Positions 36,407 to 45,084 of a DNA stretch of 64,000 nucleotides are shown one piece after another. Both the position numbers and the translations under genes were made by a program. The notes under the pieces are model-generated. The model saw only the letters and a list, made by a program, of their open reading frames with translations, searched no databases and was not told the DNA's origin. The DNA is from Planctomycetota bacterium. Its GTDB lineage: Bacteria > Planctomycetota > Phycisphaerae > Phycisphaerales > Phycisphaeraceae. Numbering within the stretch: position 1 is the stretch's first letter; each line of letters starts with the position of its first letter. Location of the stretch: contig JAIOPN010000012.1 of assembly GCA_021413865.1 (NCBI GenBank), positions 1-64,000 on the forward strand, written 5' to 3'.

Positions 36407-37117
36407 ATGGCCAAGCGTGAAATCCCCAAGATCAAGGTCGAGCCCCGCCCCCGGATCGGCAGCCGGTACGCCACCCGCCTCCGCAAGGGCGGCCAGCTCC
36501 CCGCCGTCATCTACGGCCACAAGAAGGACCCCGTCCACGTGGCCGTCAACGAGGAGGAGATGCACGAGCTGCTCCACCGCAACACCCACCTGCTCGAGGT
36601 CATGATCGACTCGCGCAGCGAGCCCTGCCTCGTCCGCGACGTGCAGTGGGACCACATGGGTTCCGAGATCCTGCACGTGGACCTGGCACGCGTGGACCTG
36701 AACGAGCGCGTGACCGTTGAGGTCGAGCTCGTGCTGACCGGCGACGCCGTGGGCCTCAAGGAGGTCGGCGCGTTCATCGAGCAGCAGCTCAAGGCCCTGC
36801 CGGTGCAGTGCCTCGTGACCGAGATCCCGGACAACATCAAGGTGGACGTCGGCCACCTCAAGGTGGACGAGTCCGTCACGGTCGGCCAGATAAAGCTGCC
36901 CGAGGGCGTAACGACCAAGACCAGCCCGGACGCGATCGTCGCGGCCATCCACATCGTCAAGGAAGAGATCGTCGAGGTCGTGGCGCCGGAAGCCGGCAGC
37001 GAGCCCGAGGTCATCGGCAAGAAGCTCGAAGAGGGCGCCGAGGGCGAGGCCGCAGCCGCCCCCGCCGCCGGTGGGGCCAAGAAGGAAGCCGCTCCCAAGA
37101 AGGACGACAAGAAGTAA
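36407..37117 (+). CDS. rplY: 50S ribosomal protein L25 (CTC form)
   Basis: 236-residue L25 with the long C-terminal TL5/CTC domain. The 5S rRNA-binding N-domain begins EIPKIKVEPRPRIGSRYATR and includes LPAVIYGHKKDPVHVAV; the second domain has the VGHLKVDESVTVGQIKLP tract. The last ~35 residues are an Ala/Lys/Glu-rich tail. It sits between prs and pth as in many bacteria. Confidence 0.93.
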   Translation: MAKREIPKIKVEPRPRIGSRYATRLRKGGQLPAVIYGHKKDPVHVAVNEEEMHELLHRNTHLLEVMIDSRSEPCLVRDVQWDHMGSEILHVDLARVDLNERVTVEVELVLTGDAVGLKEVGAFIEQQLKALPVQCLVTEIPDNIKVDVGHLKVDESVTVGQIKLPEGVTTKTSPDAIVAAIHIVKEEIVEVVAPEAGSEPEVIGKKLEEGAEGEAAAAPAAGGAKKEAAPKKDDKK

Positions 37118-37131
37118 GCCACCGCCTCCGC

Positions 37132-37245
37132 CCCATAGCCCCGGGCTCGGCCCGGGGGTTCTTCGTGCGATCGCCGCGATCACGGCACGCCCACGAAGTC
37201 TGGTTATCGCACGAAGAACCCCCCGGCCGAGCCGGGGGCTATGGG
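37132..37245. repeat. 40-bp inverted repeat, each arm itself a hairpin
   Basis: Arms 37132-37171 and 37206-37245 match at 38 of 40 positions in inverted orientation. Each arm carries its own palindrome (ccccgggctcggcccgggg and cccccggccgagccggggg). The two differences between arms are the two halves of one base pair in that inner hairpin: G-C in the first arm, C-G in the second. The element fills the gap between rplY and pth and could form one long or two short hairpins. Confidence 0.85.
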
Positions 37246-37270
37246 AAAGAGGCTCCGCAACCGCACGCCC

Positions 37271-37846
37271 ATGAAACTGATCGTCGGCCTGGGCAATCCC
37301 GGTCCCGAATACGCACGGACCCGCCACAACGCCGGGTTCATGGTGCTCGATCGTCTTGTCACGCGCTGTGGCGTGGGTGGGTTTGATTCGGCGCGGACAC
37401 GTTTTCACGCCCAGATGCACGAGGCCGTCGTCGCCGGGCAGCGGGCCGTGCTGCTCGAACCCAACACGTTCATGAATCGCTCGGGCCTCGCGGTCGGCGA
37501 GGCCGTCACGTTCTTCAAGATCGAACCCGCCGCCGACCTGCTGATCATCGTCGATGACCTCGCCCTCCCCTGCGGCAAGATCCGCCTGCGTGCGGAAGGC
37601 TCCGCCGGCGGGCACAACGGCCTAGCGGACGTCCAGCGTGCCCTGGGCTCCATCGCCTACCCCCGCCTCCGCGTCGGCATCGACGCCCGCGGCCTCGCCC
37701 CGCAGAAAGACTACGTCCTCTCCCGCTTCTCGTCCGACCAGCAACCCAAGATCGACGCCGCCCTCAATGACGCCTGCGACGCGATCGAGACATGGGCCCG
37801 CGACGGCATCGCCAAGGCGATGACGAAGTTCAATAACGCGGAGTGA
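37271..37846 (+). CDS. pth: Peptidyl-tRNA hydrolase
   Basis: 191-residue enzyme that recycles peptidyl-tRNA. Family motifs are MKLIVGLGNPGPEYARTRHNAGFMVLD (catalytic His in TRHNAG, about residue 20), LLEPNTFMNRSG, LLIIVDDLALPCGKIRLR and AEGSAGGHNGL, and RLRVGI. ATG at 37271 is used, since an upstream in-frame start at 37241 lies inside the inverted repeat. Confidence 0.96.
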   Translation: MKLIVGLGNPGPEYARTRHNAGFMVLDRLVTRCGVGGFDSARTRFHAQMHEAVVAGQRAVLLEPNTFMNRSGLAVGEAVTFFKIEPAADLLIIVDDLALPCGKIRLRAEGSAGGHNGLADVQRALGSIAYPRLRVGIDARGLAPQKDYVLSRFSSDQQPKIDAALNDACDAIETWARDGIAKAMTKFNNAE

Positions 37847-37847
37847 T

Positions 37848-37970
37848 GGCGCTTCCGCGTGGGGTGCCACTTCAGCGCCCCCTCCGTGTTTGATTGTCAA
37901 CAGTCATCCGAGGTGCGATGGAAATGCACTGTTACCCATGGTGCGACGAAGCGCACCCTACGGAAGCGCC
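37848..37970. repeat. Inverted repeat between convergent pth and ptsN-like genes
   Basis: ggcgcttccg (37848-37857) is exactly complementary to cggaagcgcc (37961-37970), and pairing continues imperfectly inward (cgtggggtgcc with gcgcacccta). The right arm also contains a short hairpin ggtgcg-acgaag-cgcacc. The whole intergenic gap is taken up by it; a terminator or REP-type element are both possible. Confidence 0.6.
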
Positions 37971-37976
37971 GAAAAC

Positions 37977-38444
37977 TCACCCCGGCTCGCTGGCGTCGTA
38001 CTTGGCGATCATCTCATACACCGCCTGCGCCGAGGTCGCCGCCTTGATCGCGGTGCGGGTCGCATCATCGGTGAGCATCCGGCTGATGCGAGCCAGCGCC
38101 TGGATGTGCGAGCCGGTCTGGTCCGGCGGGCTGGTGAGCAGGATGATGAGTTGAACCGGCCGGCCGTCCACCGCGCCGAACTCCATCGGCGTCTTGGTCA
38201 GCCCGATCGCCATGGTGAGCTTCGAGCAGCCCGAACTCTTGCCGTGCGGGATCGCGATGCCGTGACCGATGCCGGTGGTGCGCGTCGTCTCGCGCTGCCA
38301 CACCGCCTCCTTCAACTGCTCGGTGCCCTGCACGCCGGCTTTCGACGCCTGCAGATCGATCAGCTCGAAAATGGCTGCCTTCTTGTCCGCGGCGTCGAGG
38401 GGCACCTTCACGCAATCGGGCTGTAGTATCTCGGTCAGACGCAT
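37977..38444 (-). CDS. PTS EIIA-fructose/nitrogen-type protein
   Basis: 155-residue EIIA domain of the PtsN/FruA type. The phosphorylatable His67 is in GHGIAIPHGKS, preceded by VWQRETTRTTGI and followed by GAVDGRPVQLIILLTSP. The ATG at 38444 is used; a GTG one codon earlier is possible. No EIIB/EIIC genes are near, so a regulatory (PtsNTR-like) role is likelier than sugar transport. Confidence 0.88.
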   Translation of the reverse strand: MRLTEILQPDCVKVPLDAADKKAAIFELIDLQASKAGVQGTEQLKEAVWQRETTRTTGIGHGIAIPHGKSSGCSKLTMAIGLTKTPMEFGAVDGRPVQLIILLTSPPDQTGSHIQALARISRMLTDDATRTAIKAATSAQAVYEMIAKYDASEPG

Positions 38445-38651
38445 CACGAAAACCCATCGGTTGAGGGCGATTGTCCGTGGCGCGTCGGCGAGGAACTCGC
38501 CGCGTGACGCCGCCGAACGGGAAGCCGTGGAGGATAGCCGTGATCCACTTGCACATCAACACGCCGCGCCCGCCGGCGTTGCCCGGCGCGAATATCGGTC
38601 GAAAACCGGGGCGTTGGGGCTCCCCCCGGCCACCCTTTCAGCCGTGGGGCC

Positions 38652-40118
38652 TCACGGCGACTCGACCCCGGCGTACTCCTCGTCGATGGGCATGACCGGC
38701 TCGCCGCTCATGTTCTTCATGACGACCCTGAACTGGTCCATCAAGAAGAGCGGCTTGGCGCTCTCCTTGGCCAGCGCGTCGAGCCGGTGTTGCAGGGCGG
38801 CGACTTTCTCTGGGTGCTGTGCGGCGAGATTGTTTTTTTCCGACGGGTCCTGCGCGAGGTTGTACAGATCGACGCTCGACGGCAGCAGCGTGCGCCAGAT
38901 CAGCTTCCAGTCGCCCTGCCGCACCGCGCCGCGGAAAGGCTCGACGTTGTAGACGATCTCGGTGCGCGGCGAGGCCTTGCCCTGCGCGATGGTCTCCCAG
39001 ACATTGAGGCCGTCCAGCGGCTTGCACTTGGCGGTGGACGCGCCGGCCAGGCCGGCGAGCGTGGGATACATGTCGACGGCGTGGATCAGGCCGTCCACGG
39101 CCCCGGGCCTGATGTGGCCGGGCCAGTTGGCCAGCGCGCAGACACGCGTGGCGCCCTCGTAGAGCGTGCCCTTGCCCTCGCGGTAGGGGCCGTTGTCGCA
39201 GGGGATCTTCACCTTGGACATGTCGGCCATGACGCCGGCGAACATCGCGTTGCGCGTGCCGCCGTTGTCGCTGTGGAAGAGGATCAGCGTGTTGCCGCGC
39301 ATGTTCTTCTTTTCCAGCGCGGCGACGACACGGCCGATCTCGTCGTCGAGACAGGTGACCATGGCCGCGTATGTCCGGCGCGTGGGGTCTTCGATGTTGG
39401 GGTAGCGGTCGATGTATTCCTTGGGCGCCTGATAGGGCGTGTGCGGGGCGTTGAAGGTCAGGTAGAGGTAGAGCGGCGTGGAGGCGTCGTGCTGTTCGAT
39501 CAGGCGGGCCGCGTCCTTGCCGATGAGCGTGGTGGTGTAGCCTTCCTCCTTGACCGGCTGGTTGTCGCGGAACCAGTCCAGCACGCCGTGCTCCTCGTGC
39601 GTGAAGTAATCCAGCTCACCGATCATCGCGCCGTACTGGTAATCGAAGCCCCGCTGCCTGGGCCAGTACTTCTTGTCGGCGTGGCCCAGGTGCCACTTAC
39701 CGATGATCGCGGTCTTGTAGCCCGCCTCCTTGAGGGACTGGGGCATGAGCCATTCGCTGGTGTCCAAGCCGTAGGCGGACACGGATGGAATGACCGCTGT
39801 CTGCAACCCGTAGCGGAAGGGATACCGGCCGGTCATGAGCGCGGCGCGAGTGGGCGTGCACATCGGCTGCACATAGAACTGCGTGAGCCTGGCGCCGCCG
39901 GCGGCGAGCTTGTCGAGGTTCGGCGTCTTGATGTCGGTGCAGCCGTTGAATCCGACATCCTTCCAACCCAGGTCGTCAGCCACGATGTGGATGATGTTTG
40001 GCCGATTGGCCGGGGCGTCCACGGCCTTCGCGGGGGCGCCCCGGCCCAGGAGCGAGACCGCCAGAAAGCCTGCGCAGAGCACGGCGACTGTCGAGATGCG
40101 TGAGCAACTGTTCCGCAC
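38652..40118 (-). CDS. Exported type I sulfatase
   Basis: 488 residues. A signal peptide (VAVLCAGFLAVSLLGRGAPAKA) precedes the sulfatase fold: metal Asps in IVADDLGWKDVG (D48, D49) and the formylglycine motif CTPTR (Cys87) followed by AALMTGRYP, which needs a formylglycine-generating enzyme. FHSDNGGT with a metal Asp/Asn pair and a conserved IGKWHLGH are also present. It probably desulfates polysaccharides in the periplasm, an activity expanded in Planctomycetota. Confidence 0.93.
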   Translation of the reverse strand: MRNSCSRISTVAVLCAGFLAVSLLGRGAPAKAVDAPANRPNIIHIVADDLGWKDVGFNGCTDIKTPNLDKLAAGGARLTQFYVQPMCTPTRAALMTGRYPFRYGLQTAVIPSVSAYGLDTSEWLMPQSLKEAGYKTAIIGKWHLGHADKKYWPRQRGFDYQYGAMIGELDYFTHEEHGVLDWFRDNQPVKEEGYTTTLIGKDAARLIEQHDASTPLYLYLTFNAPHTPYQAPKEYIDRYPNIEDPTRRTYAAMVTCLDDEIGRVVAALEKKNMRGNTLILFHSDNGGTRNAMFAGVMADMSKVKIPCDNGPYREGKGTLYEGATRVCALANWPGHIRPGAVDGLIHAVDMYPTLAGLAGASTAKCKPLDGLNVWETIAQGKASPRTEIVYNVEPFRGAVRQGDWKLIWRTLLPSSVDLYNLAQDPSEKNNLAAQHPEKVAALQHRLDALAKESAKPLFLMDQFRVVMKNMSGEPVMPIDEEYAGVESP

Positions 40119-40199
40119 GTTGGTGTCCTTTATCTTCGGGAGTTACCGCCCATACTCGCCGCACACGTGTTTCCGCGGCCTGTCACGGGCCGGAGGAAG

Positions 40200-40220
40200 A
40201 TGCACAACGACACGTTGCAT
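40200..40220. promoter_or_regulatory. Possible operator in the sulfatase-glycosyltransferase divergent gap
   Basis: The 21-bp sequence between divergent genes starts atgca and ends tgcat, with an inner caacg-aca-cgttg inverted repeat. A second small palindrome (atgat-aatta-atcat) lies about 25 bp further on. Both are near the sulfatase start; no regulator is identified. Confidence 0.3.
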
Positions 40221-40385
40221 CCACGGCGACATCAACGGCGGGCCATGATAATTAATCATCGGGCATCGGGCCACAACCGAGCCCCAAGATGCCGTACATG
40301 ACAAAATCTCAGCCCCGCAAAGGGCTGCGCGGCTTGGCCCGCCGCCACGCACCCCCTAAGCTAACGGTCTCATGGAGTGCTCACG

Positions 40386-41591
40386 ATGATCGCCGCGGGC
40401 TGGATACTGCTGATGGCGTGTGCGCTGGCGCTGGCGTTCTGGATCATGGTGATGATCCGCATCCGCCTCTCCGCCGCCGCGCTGCCGAAGGTCACGGCGG
40501 GGCTCGCCGTTCCCGCCCCCGCCGCCGGCTGGCCCAGGCTCTCCATCGTCGTGCCCATCCACAACGAAGAAAGCCGCATCGACCGCTGCGTCGCCTCGCT
40601 CCGCAAGCAGGAATACCCCAACCTCCAGATCGTCCTCTCGCTGGACCGCTGCACGGACGGCACGCTCGCCATCCTCCAGCGCCACGCCGCCGAGGACCCG
40701 CGCGTCAGGATCGTTGAAATCACCCAGCCGCGCGAGGGGTGGCAGGGCAAGTGCCTCCCCATGCAGGTCGGCAGTGAACACGCGGACGGTGAATGGATTC
40801 TCTTCGTCGATGCCGACACTCAGATGCACCGGCAACTGGCGCGGGCGTCGATCGGCACGGTCATCGCGCAGGAGTTCGACATGCTTGGCGTGCTGCCGGA
40901 GCTGCGCTGCACGCACCTCTTCGAGCACGTCGCCCAGCCGGTGGCGACGATGCAACTGATGAACGTCTTCCCGCCGACGAAGGTGAACCGCAAAGAACGT
41001 TCCCGTCCGTTCGGCCTGGGACCGTTCATGATGGTCCGGCGCGCCCTCTACGAACGCGCAGGCCGGATGGAAAACGTCAAACACGAATACCAGGACGACG
41101 TTTACCTCGCCCGCGCGATGCACGCCGCCGGCGGCCGCGTCGGACTGGCCGCCAGCGACGGGCTATTCAGCTGCGCCATGTATGAATCCTATGAATCCTT
41201 CCACCGAGGCTGGAAACGCATCTACATCGGCTGCCTGAACAAGAACGTCAAACGCTTGCAACGCTACGGCCGGCGCATCCTGACATTCGGCGTGGTGCTG
41301 CCGCTGATCCAACTCTCTTCCCTCGCCGTCGGTGCGATGCTCTTCGCGCAGGGGCACACCGGGTTCGGCTCCGTGCTGGTCGGCGCGGTCGTCACGGGGT
41401 GGGTGCTTCAGGTGGCGGCGCTGGTGGACCTGTACCGCATGGGCGGCACGCCCTGGTACGCGGTGTTCACCTACCCCGCGGGCTGCTGGATGGTGGGGAA
41501 GATCATGCTCGAGAGCGCGGCTGATTTGAAGAACGGCAAGCCGATCAACTGGGGCGGGCGTGAATACGTCGTCAAGGCACGCGGGGTGTGA
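40386..41591 (+). CDS. Membrane-anchored family 2 glycosyltransferase
   Basis: 401 residues. An N-terminal membrane helix (AGWILLMACALALAFWIMV) is followed by the GT-A domain with LSIVVPIHNEESRIDRCV and the DxD-type motif ILFVDADTQM, an acceptor region QDDVYLARAM and the FHRGWKRIYIG tract, and two or three C-terminal membrane helices (LPLIQLSSLAVGAMLF, VGAVVTGWVLQVAALV). The layout resembles HpnB/CrtQ-type glycosyltransferases of lipid or hopanoid/carotenoid glycosylation. ATG at 40386 has GGAG eight bases upstream and is preferred to GTG at 40377. Confidence 0.85.
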   Translation: MIAAGWILLMACALALAFWIMVMIRIRLSAAALPKVTAGLAVPAPAAGWPRLSIVVPIHNEESRIDRCVASLRKQEYPNLQIVLSLDRCTDGTLAILQRHAAEDPRVRIVEITQPREGWQGKCLPMQVGSEHADGEWILFVDADTQMHRQLARASIGTVIAQEFDMLGVLPELRCTHLFEHVAQPVATMQLMNVFPPTKVNRKERSRPFGLGPFMMVRRALYERAGRMENVKHEYQDDVYLARAMHAAGGRVGLAASDGLFSCAMYESYESFHRGWKRIYIGCLNKNVKRLQRYGRRILTFGVVLPLIQLSSLAVGAMLFAQGHTGFGSVLVGAVVTGWVLQVAALVDLYRMGGTPWYAVFTYPAGCWMVGKIMLESAADLKNGKPINWGGREYVVKARGV

Positions 41592-41619
41592 GGGGAAGTT
41601 GAATTTAGAGAACACCCAA

Positions 41620-41647
41620 AGCCCAGACATGGCCATGCCTGGGCTTT
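41620..41647. terminator. Hairpin between convergent genes
   Basis: aaagcccag / ctgggcttt enclosing the palindrome catggccatg, with one mismatched pair, gives a near-continuous stem between the glycosyltransferase and the convergent DUF1501 gene. T-tracts on either side are weak. Confidence 0.55.
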
Positions 41648-41654
41648 ACGCGTT

Positions 41655-42956
41655 TCACGACACCTTCGCCGGATCAAAAATCACCGCGGGCTTGAACGCC
41701 CTGCCGAGCACCTTCCTGCTGTCGATCTTCATCCAGTTGTCGAGGACCGAGGCGTAGAGCGAGCGGAAATCGGCGGTGTGGACGAGGTCTCCGTTGTCGA
41801 GTTTCTGCGCGTTGAGCGAGGGGTGTTCGCCGATCAGGCCGTTGGGCGCCGTGCGGATCATGTCGCCGAAGAGGAAGGCGGGCCCGGCGGTGCCGTGGTC
41901 GGTGCCGTTGGAGGCGTTCTGCCCGACGCGGCGGCCGAACTCGCTGAAGGCCATGGTGAAGACGCGCTGCGCCTGACCGATGGCGTCCAACTCGTGATAG
42001 AACGCGCGGACGGCGGCGGAGAACTCGCGCAGGTTGCGCCCCTGCGTGGGCCCCTGGTTGGCGTGCGTGTCGAAACCGCCAAGCTCGACGTAGTACACCC
42101 GCGTGGGCATCCCGGCGCGGATCATCGACGAGACCATCTTCAACTGATCGGCGAGCCTGCCGCCGGGGAACGCCGTGACGGGTCCCTGCGCGACGGCCTT
42201 GCGGATGCGGTCGCTGGCGACCTGCGCATCCATCGCCGTGCGGAGCACGAACGCCGCGGCGTCGTCGCGCGCGGGTGGGACGTCGGCGTGGTTGAGTACG
42301 CGGTACTCGGCCGCAAGCGCGGGGTGCAGGTCGCCGCCGACCCAGCGGAAGACGTTGGCGTTCTCGAAGTTTACGGGCTTGGCGCTCCGGCCCTCGGCCG
42401 CGAGCGGCGCCTTGCGGCCGATGCAGACGCAGGCGGTCGCGTCGATGCGGCCGGCGTTGGCGGCGCTGCGCTCGTCGAGCATCCGGCCGATCCAGCCCAC
42501 CCCCCTGCCGCCGGCGGGGTCGGCCGTGTGCCAGATGTCCATGCTGGTGAAATGCGAGCGGTTCGGGTTCGGGTAGCCCACGCCCTGGATGATGGCGGCG
42601 CGGCCGTCGCCGATCATGGCCTTGAGGTCGGTCATCTCCGGGTTCAGGCCGATGCCCGTGGAGCCGTCGAGCCTGAGCACGTCTTGTTCCGCGATAGCGA
42701 GACGCGGGCGGGCGTCGTAGTACTCGCGCATGCCAAAGGGGACGACGGCGTTGAGGCCGTCATTGCCGCCGGTGAGCTGCACGACGACGAGGATGCGGTC
42801 GTCCGGCGTGCCGGGGGCGTTCTTGACCCGTGAAGGGGCTTCGTCGGCGAGGACCTGCGCGGAGGAGTTGAGAAAGAGCGGGAGCGTGGCGGCGGTTGAG
42901 AGCACGGCCAGGCCGCCGAGAAACTCGCGTCGCGTGTAGGTTGTGTCGTCGGGCAT
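41655..42956 (-). CDS. DUF1501 protein with Tat signal
   Basis: 433 residues. The N-terminus TRREFLGGLAVLSTAATLPLF is a twin-arginine signal, so the protein is exported folded. It then shows the DUF1501 pattern (ILVVVQLTGGNDGLNAVVPF, GLNPEMTDLK, YYVELGGFDTHANQ, TMAFSEFGRRVGQNASNGTDHGT), related to the alkaline phosphatase/sulfatase superfamily fold. Function is unassigned. MPDDTTYTRRE at 42956 was taken as start because GGAG lies about seven bases upstream. It is the second gene of a pair with DUF1800. Confidence 0.87.
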   Translation of the reverse strand: MPDDTTYTRREFLGGLAVLSTAATLPLFLNSSAQVLADEAPSRVKNAPGTPDDRILVVVQLTGGNDGLNAVVPFGMREYYDARPRLAIAEQDVLRLDGSTGIGLNPEMTDLKAMIGDGRAAIIQGVGYPNPNRSHFTSMDIWHTADPAGGRGVGWIGRMLDERSAANAGRIDATACVCIGRKAPLAAEGRSAKPVNFENANVFRWVGGDLHPALAAEYRVLNHADVPPARDDAAAFVLRTAMDAQVASDRIRKAVAQGPVTAFPGGRLADQLKMVSSMIRAGMPTRVYYVELGGFDTHANQGPTQGRNLREFSAAVRAFYHELDAIGQAQRVFTMAFSEFGRRVGQNASNGTDHGTAGPAFLFGDMIRTAPNGLIGEHPSLNAQKLDNGDLVHTADFRSLYASVLDNWMKIDSRKVLGRAFKPAVIFDPAKVS

Positions 42957-43004
42957 GGCGGGCTCCGGGAGAGAGAAGGCGATAAGCCGCAAGCGGCAAA
43001 AAGC

Positions 43005-44489
43005 TCAACACAACTGGTACTCGGGCATGGCGGTGACGAGCAGGAGCAGGCCGACCATCACGTCGGGCGTGACGCCGGCCTTGCGGCTGTTGACGAACTC
43101 AACCAGCGGTGCGCGGCGCTCCGGCGGAAGCTCCGCGCCGATGAGCAGCGAGAGCGTGCGGTCAACGACGGCCGCGGGTGTCACGCCTTTCAGGCCTTCA
43201 ATGACGAACATCGGGCTGTAGTTCACGCTGTCGCGGCTCCAGCCATCCTCATAGGGGAGCTTGCCGGCGACGAGGTAGGCGGAGACGTTTTGCCTCACGA
43301 AGAGCGTCGATGTGTTGATCCAGCCGCGGCCGCCGTCCCACCCGGCGACGGAAGGTGGGTCGAACAGTTTCTGCCCCATCATGGCCATCGCCTCGGTGAG
43401 GATGTCCAAGTCGCGCGGCGGGGTGTCGAGCGTGCGCACGGTGCCGACCAGGAGCTGCGCGGGGCTCTTGACCATCGAGCCCATCACGCGCGGGTCGTAG
43501 AAGTGTTTGCTCGAGAAGAGCGTCTTAAGCACGGGGCGCAGCTCGTAGCGGTTTTCCACCAGCGATTTCGCCAGCGCAATAATGGCCGCCGCCTGTGCGG
43601 GGTCGGGCTCGACATTGATGTCGCCGACAAAATGGCGGTAGAGCTTGCGGGCGATGAAGAGCGGGCACTCCGGCCGGTTGAGCAGGACGCGGACGAAACC
43701 CTCGCCGTCGAACGTGCCGCGCTGGCCGAGGATGGTTTTCTCGCCGGTGTCATGGGCGCGGGCGTTGAAGGCGAAGTCGTTGTCGTCGGCGGTGTTGCCG
43801 GTCAGGGCGCGGGCGCCCTCCTTGATGTCCTGCTCGCTGTAGTGCCCCTCGCCGAGCGTGAAAAGCTCCATCAGCTCGCGAGCAAGGTTCTCATTGGGGT
43901 GCATCTTGCGGTTGGAGTCGTTGTTGAGGAAGTGGATCATCGCCGGGTCGCGGACGATGCCGCGCGCCAGGTCGGCGAAGTTTCCGGCGGCGTTCTGACG
44001 GAAGAACCGGTTCTGCTCGAGCATCAGCCAAGAGTCGTGGATGGTGCGGTGGTTGGTGGCGAAATGGCCGTGCCAGAGGAGGGTGAGTTTTTCCTCCAAC
44101 GGCCGGGGCGACTCGATCATGCGCGAGAGCCACCACTGCTCGATGCGCCGCATCTGCGTGAGGTCCTGGGCCTGTCGCTGAAGGAATAACATGCGGAGGC
44201 GTTCGATCTCCGCCTTGTCGTTCTCGCGGCGTGCGGCTTGGGCGGCCATCCGCTGCTCGGGCGGCACGGGCTTCATAATGTCCGGGTCGAAGCGCGGCGT
44301 GCCCAGGTGGCTCACGTCGATGTTGTCGTAATCAACAAGGAAATTCACGGCCCCGTCGAGGCCCATCTCATGCACGGCGTCGATCTGCTTGGGCGTGCCG
44401 CCGAAGCCGGCGCGGTGAAGCAGGTGGCGTGCCTGGGGCATGCCAAAATCGGCCGGAGCAATCGGGGCGAGTGATGGGTTGACGGCCAT
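43005..44489 (-). CDS. DUF1800 protein
   Basis: 494 residues. Typical DUF1800 strings are ARHLLHRAGFGGTPKQID near the start, LTLLWHGHFATNHRTIHDS, NENLARELMELFTLGEGHYSE and DIKEGARALTGN, RPECPLFIARKLYRHFVGD. No catalytic residue is established for the family. Start MAVNPSLAP at 44489 follows GGAG at seven bases. DUF1800 and DUF1501 genes travel together in Planctomycetota and relatives, here 48 bp apart, so they probably act in one exported complex. Confidence 0.87.
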   Translation of the reverse strand: MAVNPSLAPIAPADFGMPQARHLLHRAGFGGTPKQIDAVHEMGLDGAVNFLVDYDNIDVSHLGTPRFDPDIMKPVPPEQRMAAQAARRENDKAEIERLRMLFLQRQAQDLTQMRRIEQWWLSRMIESPRPLEEKLTLLWHGHFATNHRTIHDSWLMLEQNRFFRQNAAGNFADLARGIVRDPAMIHFLNNDSNRKMHPNENLARELMELFTLGEGHYSEQDIKEGARALTGNTADDNDFAFNARAHDTGEKTILGQRGTFDGEGFVRVLLNRPECPLFIARKLYRHFVGDINVEPDPAQAAAIIALAKSLVENRYELRPVLKTLFSSKHFYDPRVMGSMVKSPAQLLVGTVRTLDTPPRDLDILTEAMAMMGQKLFDPPSVAGWDGGRGWINTSTLFVRQNVSAYLVAGKLPYEDGWSRDSVNYSPMFVIEGLKGVTPAAVVDRTLSLLIGAELPPERRAPLVEFVNSRKAGVTPDVMVGLLLLVTAMPEYQLC

Positions 44490-44644
44490 GGAGATGCTCC
44501 GCGTCATCGTCCCCGGCCACCGGGAGAACGCACGGGACGGGGTGATATTGCATGTTAGCCGTCGGGCGTACCCGGTTTTTTCGCCACGGTACTTACCTTT
44601 TCAAAAATTTCGGCAAGCAAGCCGAATGGAGAAGAGGCCGGACA

Positions 44645-45070
44645 TCAAAGACACATGATCACCGCACCAGCCGTGACGAACGCGCCGCCCAGCGCCACCT
44701 TCCACGTCAGCGCCTCGCCCAGGAACAGAACGGCCAGCACGATCGCGAAGACCACGCTGAGCTTGTCCACCGGGGCAACGCGTGACGCCTCGGCCATCTG
44801 CAACGCGCGGTAGTAGCAGAGCCACGACATCCCCGTCGCCAGCGCCGAGAGCACGAGGAACACCACGTCGCGCGTGGGCATCGCCTCGGGCCGCTGCCAC
44901 CCCCTCCGCCACGTCAGCACGCCCGCGATCAATATTAGGATGATGGCCGTGCGGATGAACGTCGCCAGGTTCGAGTTGATGTGAGCGACGCCCTGTTTAC
45001 CGAAGATCGCGGTCAGCCCCGCGAAGAACGCCGAACCGAGCGCGAAGACCTGCCACGGGACGTTTCGCAT
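44645..45070 (-). CDS. EamA-family small multidrug/metabolite transporter
   Basis: 141 residues with about five hydrophobic segments (VFALGSAFFAGLTAIFGK, FIRTAIILILIAGVLTW, VVFLVLSALATGMSWLCYY, SVVFAIVLAVLFLGEALTW, ALGGAFVTAGAVIMC). Half-length EamA proteins of ~140 residues dimerise. The conserved APVDKLSVVFAIVLAVLFLGE segment is typical. Substrate unknown. Confidence 0.88.
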   Translation of the reverse strand: MRNVPWQVFALGSAFFAGLTAIFGKQGVAHINSNLATFIRTAIILILIAGVLTWRRGWQRPEAMPTRDVVFLVLSALATGMSWLCYYRALQMAEASRVAPVDKLSVVFAIVLAVLFLGEALTWKVALGGAFVTAGAVIMCL

Positions 45071-45084
45071 GTGTGGGCTCCTGA

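Noticed and set aside
38787-40103. 438-codon frame antisense to the sulfatase
   Set aside because: Shadow of the sulfatase frame, with Ala/Val/Asp-biased composition and no motif.
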